The notes beneath the pieces are model-generated. The model saw nothing but the letters and a program-made list of their open reading frames with translations, was not told where the DNA came from and did not search any database. Positions 52,033 through 60,169 of a stretch of 64,000 nt of DNA are shown here, piece after piece (position 1 is the stretch's first letter; every line of letters starts with the position of its first letter). The DNA lies in the NCBI RefSeq assembly GCF_017874735.1, contig NZ_JAGGLV010000018.1, forward strand, positions 89,147 to 153,146. Direction: 5' to 3'. The translations under genes and the position numbers were made by a program. The DNA is from Paenibacillus silagei. GTDB taxonomy: Bacteria; Bacillota; Bacilli; Paenibacillales; Paenibacillaceae.

Positions 52033-52965
52033 ATGACAAAAACTTTGATCTTTGGTCACAAAAACCCGGATACAGATACGATCTGCTCGGCAATTGCTTA
52101 CGCGGCACTGAAGAAGGAACTGGGCTGGGATGCTGAGCCGGTCCGGCTTGGAGACATCAGCGGAGAGACTCAGTTCGCCCTCGACCACTTCGGGGTAGAA
52201 GCGCCGCGTCTGGTGGAGAACGTTGCTGCAGAAGCTGAACAAGTGATTCTGGTTGACCATAATGAACGCCAGCAAAGTGCGAATGATATTGATCAGGTCC
52301 GTGTGGTTGAGGTTATTGATCATCACCGGATTGCGAACTTCGAGACCGCCTATCCGCTGTATTACCGGGCTGAGCCAGTCGGCTGTACGGCTACCATTCT
52401 GAATAAGCTGTACAAAGAGAATGGCGTGGCCATTCCCAAGAACATCGCCGGTCTGATGCTGTCCGCTATCATTTCCGATTCCTTGCTGTTCAAATCGCCG
52501 ACCTGCACGGAGCAGGATGTGGCTGCTGCGCGTGAGCTGGCGGTCATTGCCGGAGTGGATGCCGAGAGCTATGGCCTGGACATGCTCAAAGCCGGTGCAG
52601 ACCTGAGCGACAAGAGCATTGCCCAACTGATCTCTCTGGATGCCAAGGAATTCAAGATGGGCGAGTATAAGGTGGAGATTGCCCAGGTTAACGCTGTGGA
52701 TGTGAATGATGTCCTGTCCAAGCAGTCGGAGCTGGAAGCTGCGCTTACCGCGATTATTGACGACAAGGGACTTGATCTGTTCCTGTTCGTGGTTACCGAT
52801 ATCCTGAACAACGATTCCGTGGGTCTTGCCCTGGGCCGCGTTGCCGGCGCTGTGGAGCAGGCTTACAATGTGAAGCTGGATGATAACAAGGCTGTACTGA
52901 AGGGTGTAGTGTCCCGTAAATCTCAGATTGTACCGGTTCTTACCGAGACGATCGCCAAGCTGTAA
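52033..52965 (+). CDS. ppaC: Manganese-dependent inorganic pyrophosphatase
   Basis: This is a 310-residue family II (DHH-type) pyrophosphatase that hydrolyses pyrophosphate and so pulls biosynthetic reactions forward. The metal-binding residues are visible: FGHKNPDTDT (H9, D13, D15), VDHNE, IDHH, and ISDSLLFKSPT. The substrate-binding C-terminal motif is SRKSQIVP. A frame from 51991 extends upstream, but AAGGAGATTGG sets ATG 52033. Monocistronic with a terminator. Confidence 0.96.
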   Translation: MTKTLIFGHKNPDTDTICSAIAYAALKKELGWDAEPVRLGDISGETQFALDHFGVEAPRLVENVAAEAEQVILVDHNERQQSANDIDQVRVVEVIDHHRIANFETAYPLYYRAEPVGCTATILNKLYKENGVAIPKNIAGLMLSAIISDSLLFKSPTCTEQDVAAARELAVIAGVDAESYGLDMLKAGADLSDKSIAQLISLDAKEFKMGEYKVEIAQVNAVDVNDVLSKQSELEAALTAIIDDKGLDLFLFVVTDILNNDSVGLALGRVAGAVEQAYNVKLDDNKAVLKGVVSRKSQIVPVLTETIAKL

Positions 52966-53008
52966 TTGCTGCTTCCGGGTGTGCCCGGAGTAAGAAGGTT
53001 GTCCCGTG

Positions 53009-53057
53009 ACCGGCTGTGCCTTTTCCTCAGGAAAAAAGTACAGCCGGTTTTATTTTA
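53009..53057 (+). terminator. Terminator of ppaC
   Basis: ACCGGCTGT (53010-53018) pairs perfectly with ACAGCCGGT (53041-53049), followed by TTTATTTTA. Confidence 0.85.
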
Positions 53058-53128
53058 CAATTCACAGCAACTCCTTGCCGCCTGAAGGGTATAAACAGCA
53101 TAGGACATTATAGAGGGGGACGGGAATA

Positions 53129-53704
53129 ATGGGGAAGATGCGCAAGCTGGCGATTTCAACAATGTGCCTGATGATGGTCTCGGGAGGAGGCCTGCTGTAT
53201 GCTGCTGCCGGCAAAACAGATCTCTCATTCTATGTAAATAATATGCTGCTTAAGCAGTCTGCACTATCCTCGGATGGCGGGGTCTATGTGCCTGTGGAAC
53301 AGCTTTCCGAGAATATGCAGGCGATTGTATCGGTGGACGACTCAGCAGGGACGGTCAAGATCTACAAGCCTAATGTGAATACGGTGCTGCTGGATGAGTC
53401 GGGCAAGATTTTCGGCAAAGTCAGAATGGACACCAGCAATACCTTCTCTGCCCTGGTGCAGGTGGATGATCTCAAAACAGATATCTCCGATCTGAAAATC
53501 ACCATTACAGACCCGGCAGGCAAGACGGATGTTGTAGATAACCAGCCGATTACAGAGAAGAAGGACAGCTTCTGGTTCAAATCGGCAGCGTATAATTATA
53601 AGGTTACCGACAAGGGGAACTATATGATCCAGGTGTATTTCAAGGATGCTGCGTCCAAGAAATGGTTCATCGTTTCTGAACTGCAGATATCGACCACTTC
53701 ATAA
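53129..53704 (+). CDS. Small exported stalk-domain protein
   Basis: This is a 191-residue protein with a short signal peptide (LAISTMCLMMVSGGGLLYA). Next comes a stalk-like module (LSFYVNNMLLKQSAL, YVPVEQLSENMQAIVSVD) and a beta domain similar to an Ig-like fold (VDDLKTDISDLKITITDPAG). The overall design recalls the protein at 49143-49835. GAGGGGGA precedes ATG. Pirin follows after about 20 bp and may be co-transcribed. Function unknown. Confidence 0.7.
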   Translation: MGKMRKLAISTMCLMMVSGGGLLYAAAGKTDLSFYVNNMLLKQSALSSDGGVYVPVEQLSENMQAIVSVDDSAGTVKIYKPNVNTVLLDESGKIFGKVRMDTSNTFSALVQVDDLKTDISDLKITITDPAGKTDVVDNQPITEKKDSFWFKSAAYNYKVTDKGNYMIQVYFKDAASKKWFIVSELQISTTS

Positions 53705-53726
53705 TAAACCACAGGAGGCGGTTCCA

Positions 53727-54428
53727 TTGATTACAATCTATCCTGCTGCGTCTGCGCACCAGTTCGATCACGGCTGGCTGAAGGGCAGTCATGTATTCTC
53801 CTTCGGGGATTTCTATGATCCGGACAATACGGCCTTTGGGCCGATGCGCGTCTGTAACGATGATACGATCGCTCCGGGAAAAGGCTTCGGCGCCCATCCG
53901 CACAGTGACATGGAGATTGTCTCGATTGTGCTGTCCGGCGTGCTTCGTCATGAGGACAACCTCGGCAATGTTGCACAGACGTCCTTTGGCGGCATCCAGC
54001 GGATGTCGGCAGGGACCGGCGCGATTCATACGGAGCATAACCCTTCGGACAGTGAGCCGGTCCGCCTGCTTCAGCTATGGTTCATGCCCAAGGCCCGGGG
54101 GACGGCTCCCTCTTATGCAACCGGACGCTTCGATCCGGCCAAGCTTGAAGGAAGGCTGCTTCCGGTAGTAGCCTCCGAAGCCTCTGACGAAATTGTCGGT
54201 ATAGCCCAGGACATGACCATTTATCTCGGGAAGGCCGAGGCGGGAGGGCAACTGGATTTCCGGCAGGAGCCGGGGCGGCGCAGCTTTGTATATCTGGTCG
54301 AAGGGCAGCTTACCCTGAACGGGGATGATGTGCTGAAGCCGGGTGATTCGGCAAGAATCGAGGACATAGCGCAGCTGGAGCTGAAGGTTGATGAGAATAT
54401 ACTGGTCATGGTGATTGATCTGCCGTAA
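53727..54428 (+). CDS. Pirin-family bicupin protein
   Basis: This is a protein of 233 residues with two cupin modules. The metal site of the first is complete: GAHPHSDMEIVSIVLSG (two His), then GAIHTEHN (His and Glu). Pirins of this type have quercetinase or regulatory roles in some bacteria. The real start is a TTG at 53727 after CAGGAGGCGG; the frame reaches back into the previous gene without another binding site. The next small gene probably belongs to the same operon. Confidence 0.9.
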   Translation: MITIYPAASAHQFDHGWLKGSHVFSFGDFYDPDNTAFGPMRVCNDDTIAPGKGFGAHPHSDMEIVSIVLSGVLRHEDNLGNVAQTSFGGIQRMSAGTGAIHTEHNPSDSEPVRLLQLWFMPKARGTAPSYATGRFDPAKLEGRLLPVVASEASDEIVGIAQDMTIYLGKAEAGGQLDFRQEPGRRSFVYLVEGQLTLNGDDVLKPGDSARIEDIAQLELKVDENILVMVIDLP

Positions 54429-54464
54429 TGCGCGGCGGGATACCGACATGAAGGAGGAGCTTGA

Positions 54465-54794
54465 ATGGCAGAACAGGAGAGAGTGCTGGTGAAGCATTCC
54501 GTAACCGGACGCATGCTTGTGAACAGCATGGAGGGAGTAGGGTATACCTTCGATAAGCAGGGCGGGCTGACCTTAATCACCCTGACGGATGTGGCGGCAG
54601 ATAAGGGCGCTGCGGTGGTGGAGCTGAAGGCGGAGCTTAATGTATTCCGCTTCGAGGAGCCTGCGGACGGGCCGGTCATCAAGCATTGGTACTACGTTGG
54701 AGATCAGCCTGTAACCTATGATGCGGACTCCGGGCGCTTAACGATAGCCGTGCAGTCCGAAATCGAATACCGGCCAGATCAATACTGGGCCTGA
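54465..54794 (+). CDS. Small beta-rich protein downstream of pirin, unknown function
   Basis: This is a 109-residue soluble protein with no signal peptide or Cys. Strand-rich segments (RVLVKHSVTGRMLV, VVELKAELNVFRF, KHWYYVGDQPVTYD) suggest a small barrel or sandwich. GAAGGAGGAG is an excellent binding site. It follows the pirin gene by 36 bp and precedes a terminator, so it is the last gene of that transcript. I do not recognise the family. Confidence 0.75.
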   Translation: MAEQERVLVKHSVTGRMLVNSMEGVGYTFDKQGGLTLITLTDVAADKGAAVVELKAELNVFRFEEPADGPVIKHWYYVGDQPVTYDADSGRLTIAVQSEIEYRPDQYWA

Positions 54795-54833
54795 TCCCTT
54801 CGCAGACTCCACCGCATGTGCTTACAATAGGCC

Positions 54834-54870
54834 AAGAGCCATTCTCCGGTTATGGAGGATGGCTCTTTTG
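54834..54870. terminator. Terminator of the pirin operon
   Basis: AAGAGCCATTCTCC (54834-54847) pairs with GGAGGATGGCTCTT (54854-54867), with one mismatch, and Ts follow. It may also act for the convergent cyclophilin gene. Confidence 0.87.
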
Positions 54871-54918
54871 TGTGGATTTTGGAGCAAGACTAGTCAGTGC
54901 AACCGGCCTGTAGGCTGC

Positions 54919-55638
54919 TTATTGTGCTTTTTGCGGCTCGGGATAAGTAACCCCAAGGGTATCAACGGTGACCTTCTTCATTACCGGCGGCTGATCCGGA
55001 CGGTCATTCTTGCCACGCGGCAGACTGACGATCGCCTGGACCGCTTCGAGTCCTTCGGTAACCTTGCCGAAGGCGGCGTAATCGCCGTCCAGGCTTGGAT
55101 AAGCAGCGGCCATAATGAAGAACTGGGAGCCGGCAGAGTTCATATCCTTGCTTCTCGCCATGGACAGCACACCTTCTGTATGCAACAGATTATTGGTGAA
55201 GCCGTTGTTATTGAATTCTCCGGCAATGCTGTAGTCTGGTCCGCCCATTCCTGTGCCATCCGGGTCCCCGCCCTGAATCATGAAGCCCGGAATGACCCGG
55301 TGGAAGATGGTTCCGTCATAGAAGCCCTTCTGGATCAATGAAATGAAGTTGTTGACCGTATTGGGGGCAACCTCGGGATACAGCTCGGCCTTAATAACAG
55401 CGCCGTTATCCATCTCGATTGTAACCACCGGATGGCTGGCTGTGGCTGAAGGCACGCCTTCTGTAGCGGCGGCGCTCTCCTGCGGTGCTGCTGTAGCCTC
55501 ACTGCCTGCTCCGGAGCTGCTGTTCCCATTACCGGCGGCATTATTATTCACTGGCTTATTGCCGCAGCCCGCCAGAATGACGAGCATCAGGCACATCACC
55601 GCAAGCAGGATGACGGGTTTTCTTGTGATAGACTTCAC
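54919..55638 (-). CDS. Cyclophilin-type peptidyl-prolyl isomerase lipoprotein
   Basis: This is a 239-residue lipoprotein. The lipobox is ILAGC (Cys near 25), followed by an Asn/Ala/Ser linker and a cyclophilin domain (about 70-235). Catalytic Arg and Phe are in IFHRVIPGFMIQGGDPDGTG, and a further conserved region is QFFIMAAAYPSLDGDYAAFG. It would help fold exported proteins at the membrane-wall interface. Start is GTG after AAAGGAGAG. Monocistronic. Confidence 0.93.
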   Translation of the reverse strand: MKSITRKPVILLAVMCLMLVILAGCGNKPVNNNAAGNGNSSSGAGSEATAAPQESAAATEGVPSATASHPVVTIEMDNGAVIKAELYPEVAPNTVNNFISLIQKGFYDGTIFHRVIPGFMIQGGDPDGTGMGGPDYSIAGEFNNNGFTNNLLHTEGVLSMARSKDMNSAGSQFFIMAAAYPSLDGDYAAFGKVTEGLEAVQAIVSLPRGKNDRPDQPPVMKKVTVDTLGVTYPEPQKAQ

Positions 55639-55755
55639 TTCAGAATCTCTCCTTTTGTCCTTTTGTCCTTAAATAATCTAGTGCATTCACCTCTGTATCA
55701 TACCTTCTTTGTCCTGCTTCTGGCAAAGCCTGCTTCCGCGCCCTGCCGGATTCCG

Positions 55756-57069
55756 CTACTTTGGTGCGGACTGCTCCTTGGCGGAAGCGAGCGTCGTTCC
55801 TTCGGGAACCGGCAGCAAGGCGCTTTTGGAGATGCCGATTAGCTGGGAGCTATAGATCCCGCTGTGCCCGGAGAACAGATAACTGATGATGCAGGCGATG
55901 AACATATAGACCGCTCCGCCGGAGCCGAACAGCTCGATGCCCATTATGAAGCAGGCAAGCGGTGTATTGGTTGCTCCGCAGAAGACAGCGATGAAGCCAA
56001 GTGAGGCCAGGAAAGGCCCATATAGATGAAGCACTCCGGCCAGGCTGCTCCCCAAGGAAGCTCCAATCGCGAATAGCGGGGTTACTTCGCCGCCCTGGAA
56101 GCCGGTCCCCAGGGTGAAGGCGGTGAAGATCAGCTTCCATAGAAAGGCGAAGGGCGATACGCCGTCTTCGAAGGAGCTGCTGATCAGCGGAAGGCCCAGA
56201 CCCAGATAGTCCCGGGTACCGGCTATGTAGACCAGGGCGATAATGATCAGCCCGCCGGAGGCGCTTTTGAGCATAGGATTACGGATTAGGGCGGTGAAGG
56301 TCCGCTTCAGATAATGGGTAAGCTCACTGAACAGCAGGCTGCACAGGCCGAAGAGGATGGAGGCGAATATAACCTTGACCAGCACCAGCGCATCCATAGC
56401 GGGGAAGACATCCACCTGATAATGGATATGGTGAACGCCCCACAAGCGGGAGGCTACCAGATCACCGGTGAAGCTGGCGGCAAAACAGGGCAGCAGCGCC
56501 TTATGGCTGATCAGCCCGATGGCGATGACCTCCAGGCCGAACACCGTTCCGGCCAGCGGAGTGCCGAAGATGGAGCCGAAGCCGCCGCTGATGCCGCACA
56601 TCAGCAGGATTCGGCGGTCCAGCGGACCGATTCTGAGCCAGCGTCCGAGTGCGTCGGCCAGACTGCCGCCCATCTGCACGGCCGTGCCTTCGCGTCCGGC
56701 CGAGCCGCCGAAGAGATGGGTAATCAGCGTCCCGCCAAGGACCAGCGGGGCCATGCGCAGCGGAATCGCTTCATTGCCCTGACGGATCTGCTCCAGGATC
56801 AGATTGTTACCCTTCAGGCTGCTCTTGCCGTAACGCATATACATTCCGCTGACGAGCGCGCCTCCCGCCGGAAGCAGGAAGAGCAGCCAGGCATGCTCCA
56901 GCCTTACCTGGGTGACTGCGTTCAGACTGGCCAGGAACAAGGCCGAGGCACTTCCTGCCAGCAGCCCGACCAGTCCCCCCAGAATCACCCATTTGACGAA
57001 TGTACTCCAGAGCGCAAGCTGGCTCTGGCGCGCTGCAAGTGCTGCCCACCGTTCATACTTCCTCTTCAT
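55756..57069 (-). CDS. CLC-type fluoride exporter (CLC-F)
   Basis: This is a 437-residue membrane protein with the CLC antiporter fold. The motif GSAGREGTAVQMG (near 122-134) carries GREGT instead of the chloride-type GREGP, a hallmark of the fluoride-specific CLC-F clade. GFQGGEVTPLFAIGASLG and GATNTPLACFIMGIE are further CLC landmarks. It would expel fluoride in exchange for protons. A fluoride riboswitch with a terminator lies directly upstream, which settles the assignment. TAGGGGAG precedes ATG. Confidence 0.95.
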   Translation of the reverse strand: MKRKYERWAALAARQSQLALWSTFVKWVILGGLVGLLAGSASALFLASLNAVTQVRLEHAWLLFLLPAGGALVSGMYMRYGKSSLKGNNLILEQIRQGNEAIPLRMAPLVLGGTLITHLFGGSAGREGTAVQMGGSLADALGRWLRIGPLDRRILLMCGISGGFGSIFGTPLAGTVFGLEVIAIGLISHKALLPCFAASFTGDLVASRLWGVHHIHYQVDVFPAMDALVLVKVIFASILFGLCSLLFSELTHYLKRTFTALIRNPMLKSASGGLIIIALVYIAGTRDYLGLGLPLISSSFEDGVSPFAFLWKLIFTAFTLGTGFQGGEVTPLFAIGASLGSSLAGVLHLYGPFLASLGFIAVFCGATNTPLACFIMGIELFGSGGAVYMFIACIISYLFSGHSGIYSSQLIGISKSALLPVPEGTTLASAKEQSAPK

Positions 57070-57107
57070 TATGGCTAACGCTCCCCTACCCGAAATAAAT
57101 ACTGCCC

Positions 57108-57155
57108 TGAAATCAAAACAGACTCCTACCAGCGTAGTTAACCACTGGTAGGAGT
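57108..57155 (-). terminator. Fluoride-controlled terminator
   Basis: ACTCCTACCAG and CTGGTAGGAGT (arms at 57155-57145 and 57132-57122) form an 11-bp stem followed on the minus strand by CTGTTTTGATTT. The 5' arm overlaps the end of the aptamer, so ligand binding and termination are mutually exclusive. Confidence 0.92.
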
Positions 57156-57196
57156 CATTAGCCCCGAAGGGCGGTTATGGCGAACTCCATCGCCGT
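57147..57196 (-). promoter_or_regulatory. Fluoride riboswitch (crcB motif)
   Basis: On the minus strand the sequence starts GGCGATGGAGTTCGCC, continues ATAACCGCC, a short GGGGC stem and ends TAATGACTCCTACC. This matches the fluoride riboswitch consensus in every conserved position I remember. It switches on the CLC-F exporter when fluoride enters the cell. Confidence 0.97.
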
Positions 57197-57289
57197 AATC
57201 GAATGAAACTATCGTATGCCGATTGTCTCCAAAAGTCAATATGAACCTGGACCTTGGGTGAACGCCCCGGCAGGACCGCTTAGCCGTGT

Positions 57290-57898
57290 CTACTCGTCAC
57301 CGTTCGAGCCGTTCAGCACATCGGTTCCGGGCATGGCATCAGGGTCGGGGGAGACCGGGTCAATGCTGCTTCCGGGAACCAGCTCATCCGCATCCGGGAC
57401 ATCCTCCAGCGGAGCGGCTTCTTCCGCTTCTTCGGTCACTTCTTCCTCCGTATCCGCATAATCAATGACGCTGCCGGTTAATCCGGCTGCACCGGCCGTG
57501 TATATAGCATCCGACTCCAGCAGCTCATCCCGCTGCGGACCGGGGGTGGCGGAAGAGGGAGCGGGGCGGTCTGCGCGCGGTCCAAGCCCGGCGTCCGGCA
57601 CATTCAGGCCGATATCGGCTGCCAGAATAGGATCGCTCTCCAGCGCCGGATCCGAGCCGTCATCCACTACACCGTCGAAATCGATCGGTGTGAAGTGAGC
57701 AGGGTCATGACTGGCCAGTGCAGATTCCAGCGGGCGGTTCCCGGCGCCTGCAGTTTCCTCACTGGGGCTTGGCTCAGTAATCGTGCCAAGCGGACGCAAT
57801 TCTTCCAGCGGGATATCCTGCTCCGGGGAGACACCGCCCATTTTGGTATAGCGCTCATATGCAAAGTCGGCTTCCGTCTTATTGAATTCGTTACCCAT
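57290..57898 (-). CDS. Acidic, disordered protein of unknown function
   Basis: This is a 202-residue, very acidic, Pro/Ser/Gly-rich protein with no signal, membrane helix or Cys. The N-terminal 35 residues (EFNKTEADFAYERYTKMGG) could form a helix; the rest has repeating acidic stretches (DYADTEEEVTEEAEEAAP). It is likely intrinsically disordered. GGGAGCTG lies before ATG. It is followed by the fluoride riboswitch region and not clearly part of an operon. Family unknown. Confidence 0.65.
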   Translation of the reverse strand: MGNEFNKTEADFAYERYTKMGGVSPEQDIPLEELRPLGTITEPSPSEETAGAGNRPLESALASHDPAHFTPIDFDGVVDDGSDPALESDPILAADIGLNVPDAGLGPRADRPAPSSATPGPQRDELLESDAIYTAGAAGLTGSVIDYADTEEEVTEEAEEAAPLEDVPDADELVPGSSIDPVSPDPDAMPGTDVLNGSNGDE

Positions 57899-58167
57899 CG
57901 TGAATCAGCTCCCTTTTCCCTTGTTGTAAGTCTTCTTCATCTTATAGTACAACTATACCCGTTTAAGCGGCGGCGAATCTGCCCGGCATCCAGGCTGCCC
58001 ATCTGATTAATATATTCATTTCTCCGGCAGAATAACCGGAATAGATGAATTAACCGAGCCGTTTCGAGGTTATTTGCAGTCTGATGGCAGGTATTGTGCA
58101 AACGTTGTCGAAAATAAGAATCATATGGACTATATAAATACAACTAAGGATTCACTGAGGTGCCACA

Positions 58168-60063
58168 ATGAAGTTAGCATCAACCAAAACAGCCGCAGTC
58201 TTTATTATGCTGCTGCTTGTAAAAACCATAATTCCAGCGGGGATCGCCATAGAATGGGATGCACATACCGAAGCGGAAATTCCGGCCTGGGAGCTGAAGT
58301 GGGAAACGGCCGGGAATAGCGGCATAGAAGCTGTAATGGCAGGGCCAGCCGCCGGATGGACATGGGTGCGGGCCAGGGAGGCCAGGCCCCTTTCGCCAGC
58401 AGGTACCGCTTCCGCCTGGATGCGGATTACCTTGCCTCCTGCGGGAGCAACTCCCGCTATTCTGATCGATAGAGTATTTGGCGACAACCTGAAAGCATAT
58501 ATAGACAACCGGCTAATCTACGATTCCAGCGGGGATGTGGAATATAGCGGCAACAAGGTGCTGATTCCATTACCGGCACAAGACAGTGCAAAGCCGCTCT
58601 ATCTGTGGAATGCGGGCAGTGGGGAGTTTGGAATCGAGGGGCACATAAGGGTTGGCAGCTATAATCAGCTGCTGTCCTTTTATGTGAAGCAGGATCTGGT
58701 GGACGTTGTGCTCGGAGCCGCCATGATCTTCATGGCCGGAGCGTTATTGATCTGCCTGCTGTTCCTTAAGCCCGAATTTTTCTACAGCGGTTTTTTTCTA
58801 GCCCTTGTCATCCTGTCCTTTGGAGTGTTGCTGCTGACGTACTCCCCGTTTCTGACGCTGATTCTAAGCCGGGGGGATCGTCTGAGGCAGATCAGCTTCG
58901 ATTTGGCCCTGTTCACCATTATGCCGGCGTTCACGCTTTATTTTGAGCAGCTATTCGGACCGGGCAAGCGGGGCTTCACTACCCGGGTGCGTAAATTTCA
59001 GCTCGCCTATTCCCTGTTCTGTACCGCAGCGCTTATTCTGAATGCCGCAGTATCCTTCCGGCTGGATGCGCTGTATTCTATTCTGACTATTAACGCAACC
59101 GGTGTACTAATGATGGCCCAGCTTATCTACCTGCTGTATCTGGCGCTTTCTTATGCCCGCAAAGGCAATTCAGATGCCATCCTGTTCACGGGCGGCTTCT
59201 CTGTATTTGCCGTGGTCTCGGTGGCGGAGCTGCTGCGTTACTTCATTTCAATGGAGAGGTATCATCTGTACTGGTGGAAATGGGGCATGGTGGTATTCAT
59301 TCTTTCCCTGATTGCTATTCTGGGGAAACGGTTTGCGGGAAGCCATGAGAAGGCGCTGGAATACGCCAGGGAGCTGGAGAAGTTCAATAATGAGCTGCAG
59401 CGTTCGGAGAAAATGGAGATTATCAGTGAGCTGGCCGCCTCGGTAGCCCATGAGGTGCGTAATCCGCTCCAGGTCACACGCGGGTTCCTGCAGATTCTGG
59501 GGGAGCGCTCCGGCAACAAGGAGAAGGAATATCTGAAGATGGCTGTGGGAGAGCTGGACCGGGCCTCGGTAATCATTACTGATTTCCTTACCTTTGCCAA
59601 GCCGGGCTTGGATATCGTGGATGTATTCGAAGTCTCGGGGGAGCTGAAGCATGTGTCGGGAATCCTGCTGCCGCTGGCTAATCTGCAGGGCGGTTCGATA
59701 GAGCTGCGTCTGCAGCAGGAGCTTCAAGTGACGGGCAGCCCGGCCAAATTCAAACAGGCGTTCATTAATCTGATCAAGAACAGCATTGAATCACTGCAGG
59801 AGGAGGGGGAGATTGTCGTAACAGCCTGGAGGACAGGCAACTGGGTAATCATCAGCGTGAAGGATAACGGCGAGGGAATGAAGGTTAGCGAACTGGCCCG
59901 TCTGGGCGAGCCGTATTACTCCAATAAGACCAAGGGGACGGGGCTCGGCCTCATGGTCACCTTCCGTATTATTGAAGCGATGAACGGCACGATTGAGTTC
60001 CACAGCCGCAAGGGCGAAGGAACCGAGGTGCTTATTAAATTGCCGGCCTCCAGCATGAATTAG
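58168..60063 (+). CDS. Membrane sensor histidine kinase (paralogue 1)
   Basis: This is a 631-residue kinase. After a signal-like helix, an extracellular beta-sandwich (about 30-170) precedes seven to eight membrane helices (about 175-385), like a 7TMR-DISM arrangement. The HisKA domain has ASVAHEVRNPLQVTRG with the phosphorylated H428, and the ATPase domain has NLIKNSIESL (N-box), DNGEGM (G1) and GTGLGLMV (G2). The kinase core resembles sporulation kinases (KinB-like). CTGAGGTG precedes ATG. No response regulator lies nearby, which suits a phosphorelay. It has a close relative directly downstream. Confidence 0.92.
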   Translation: MKLASTKTAAVFIMLLLVKTIIPAGIAIEWDAHTEAEIPAWELKWETAGNSGIEAVMAGPAAGWTWVRAREARPLSPAGTASAWMRITLPPAGATPAILIDRVFGDNLKAYIDNRLIYDSSGDVEYSGNKVLIPLPAQDSAKPLYLWNAGSGEFGIEGHIRVGSYNQLLSFYVKQDLVDVVLGAAMIFMAGALLICLLFLKPEFFYSGFFLALVILSFGVLLLTYSPFLTLILSRGDRLRQISFDLALFTIMPAFTLYFEQLFGPGKRGFTTRVRKFQLAYSLFCTAALILNAAVSFRLDALYSILTINATGVLMMAQLIYLLYLALSYARKGNSDAILFTGGFSVFAVVSVAELLRYFISMERYHLYWWKWGMVVFILSLIAILGKRFAGSHEKALEYARELEKFNNELQRSEKMEIISELAASVAHEVRNPLQVTRGFLQILGERSGNKEKEYLKMAVGELDRASVIITDFLTFAKPGLDIVDVFEVSGELKHVSGILLPLANLQGGSIELRLQQELQVTGSPAKFKQAFINLIKNSIESLQEEGEIVVTAWRTGNWVIISVKDNGEGMKVSELARLGEPYYSNKTKGTGLGLMVTFRIIEAMNGTIEFHSRKGEGTEVLIKLPASSMN

Positions 60064-60169
60064 AAATTTTTTTTGTTTATTCCGTTTTTTTGAAGGGATG
60101 GGCAGAGCATGGGGCGAAATATTAACACTACAGAACTTTGCTTCTAAAACTTTCCTCTGAGGTGCTTGC

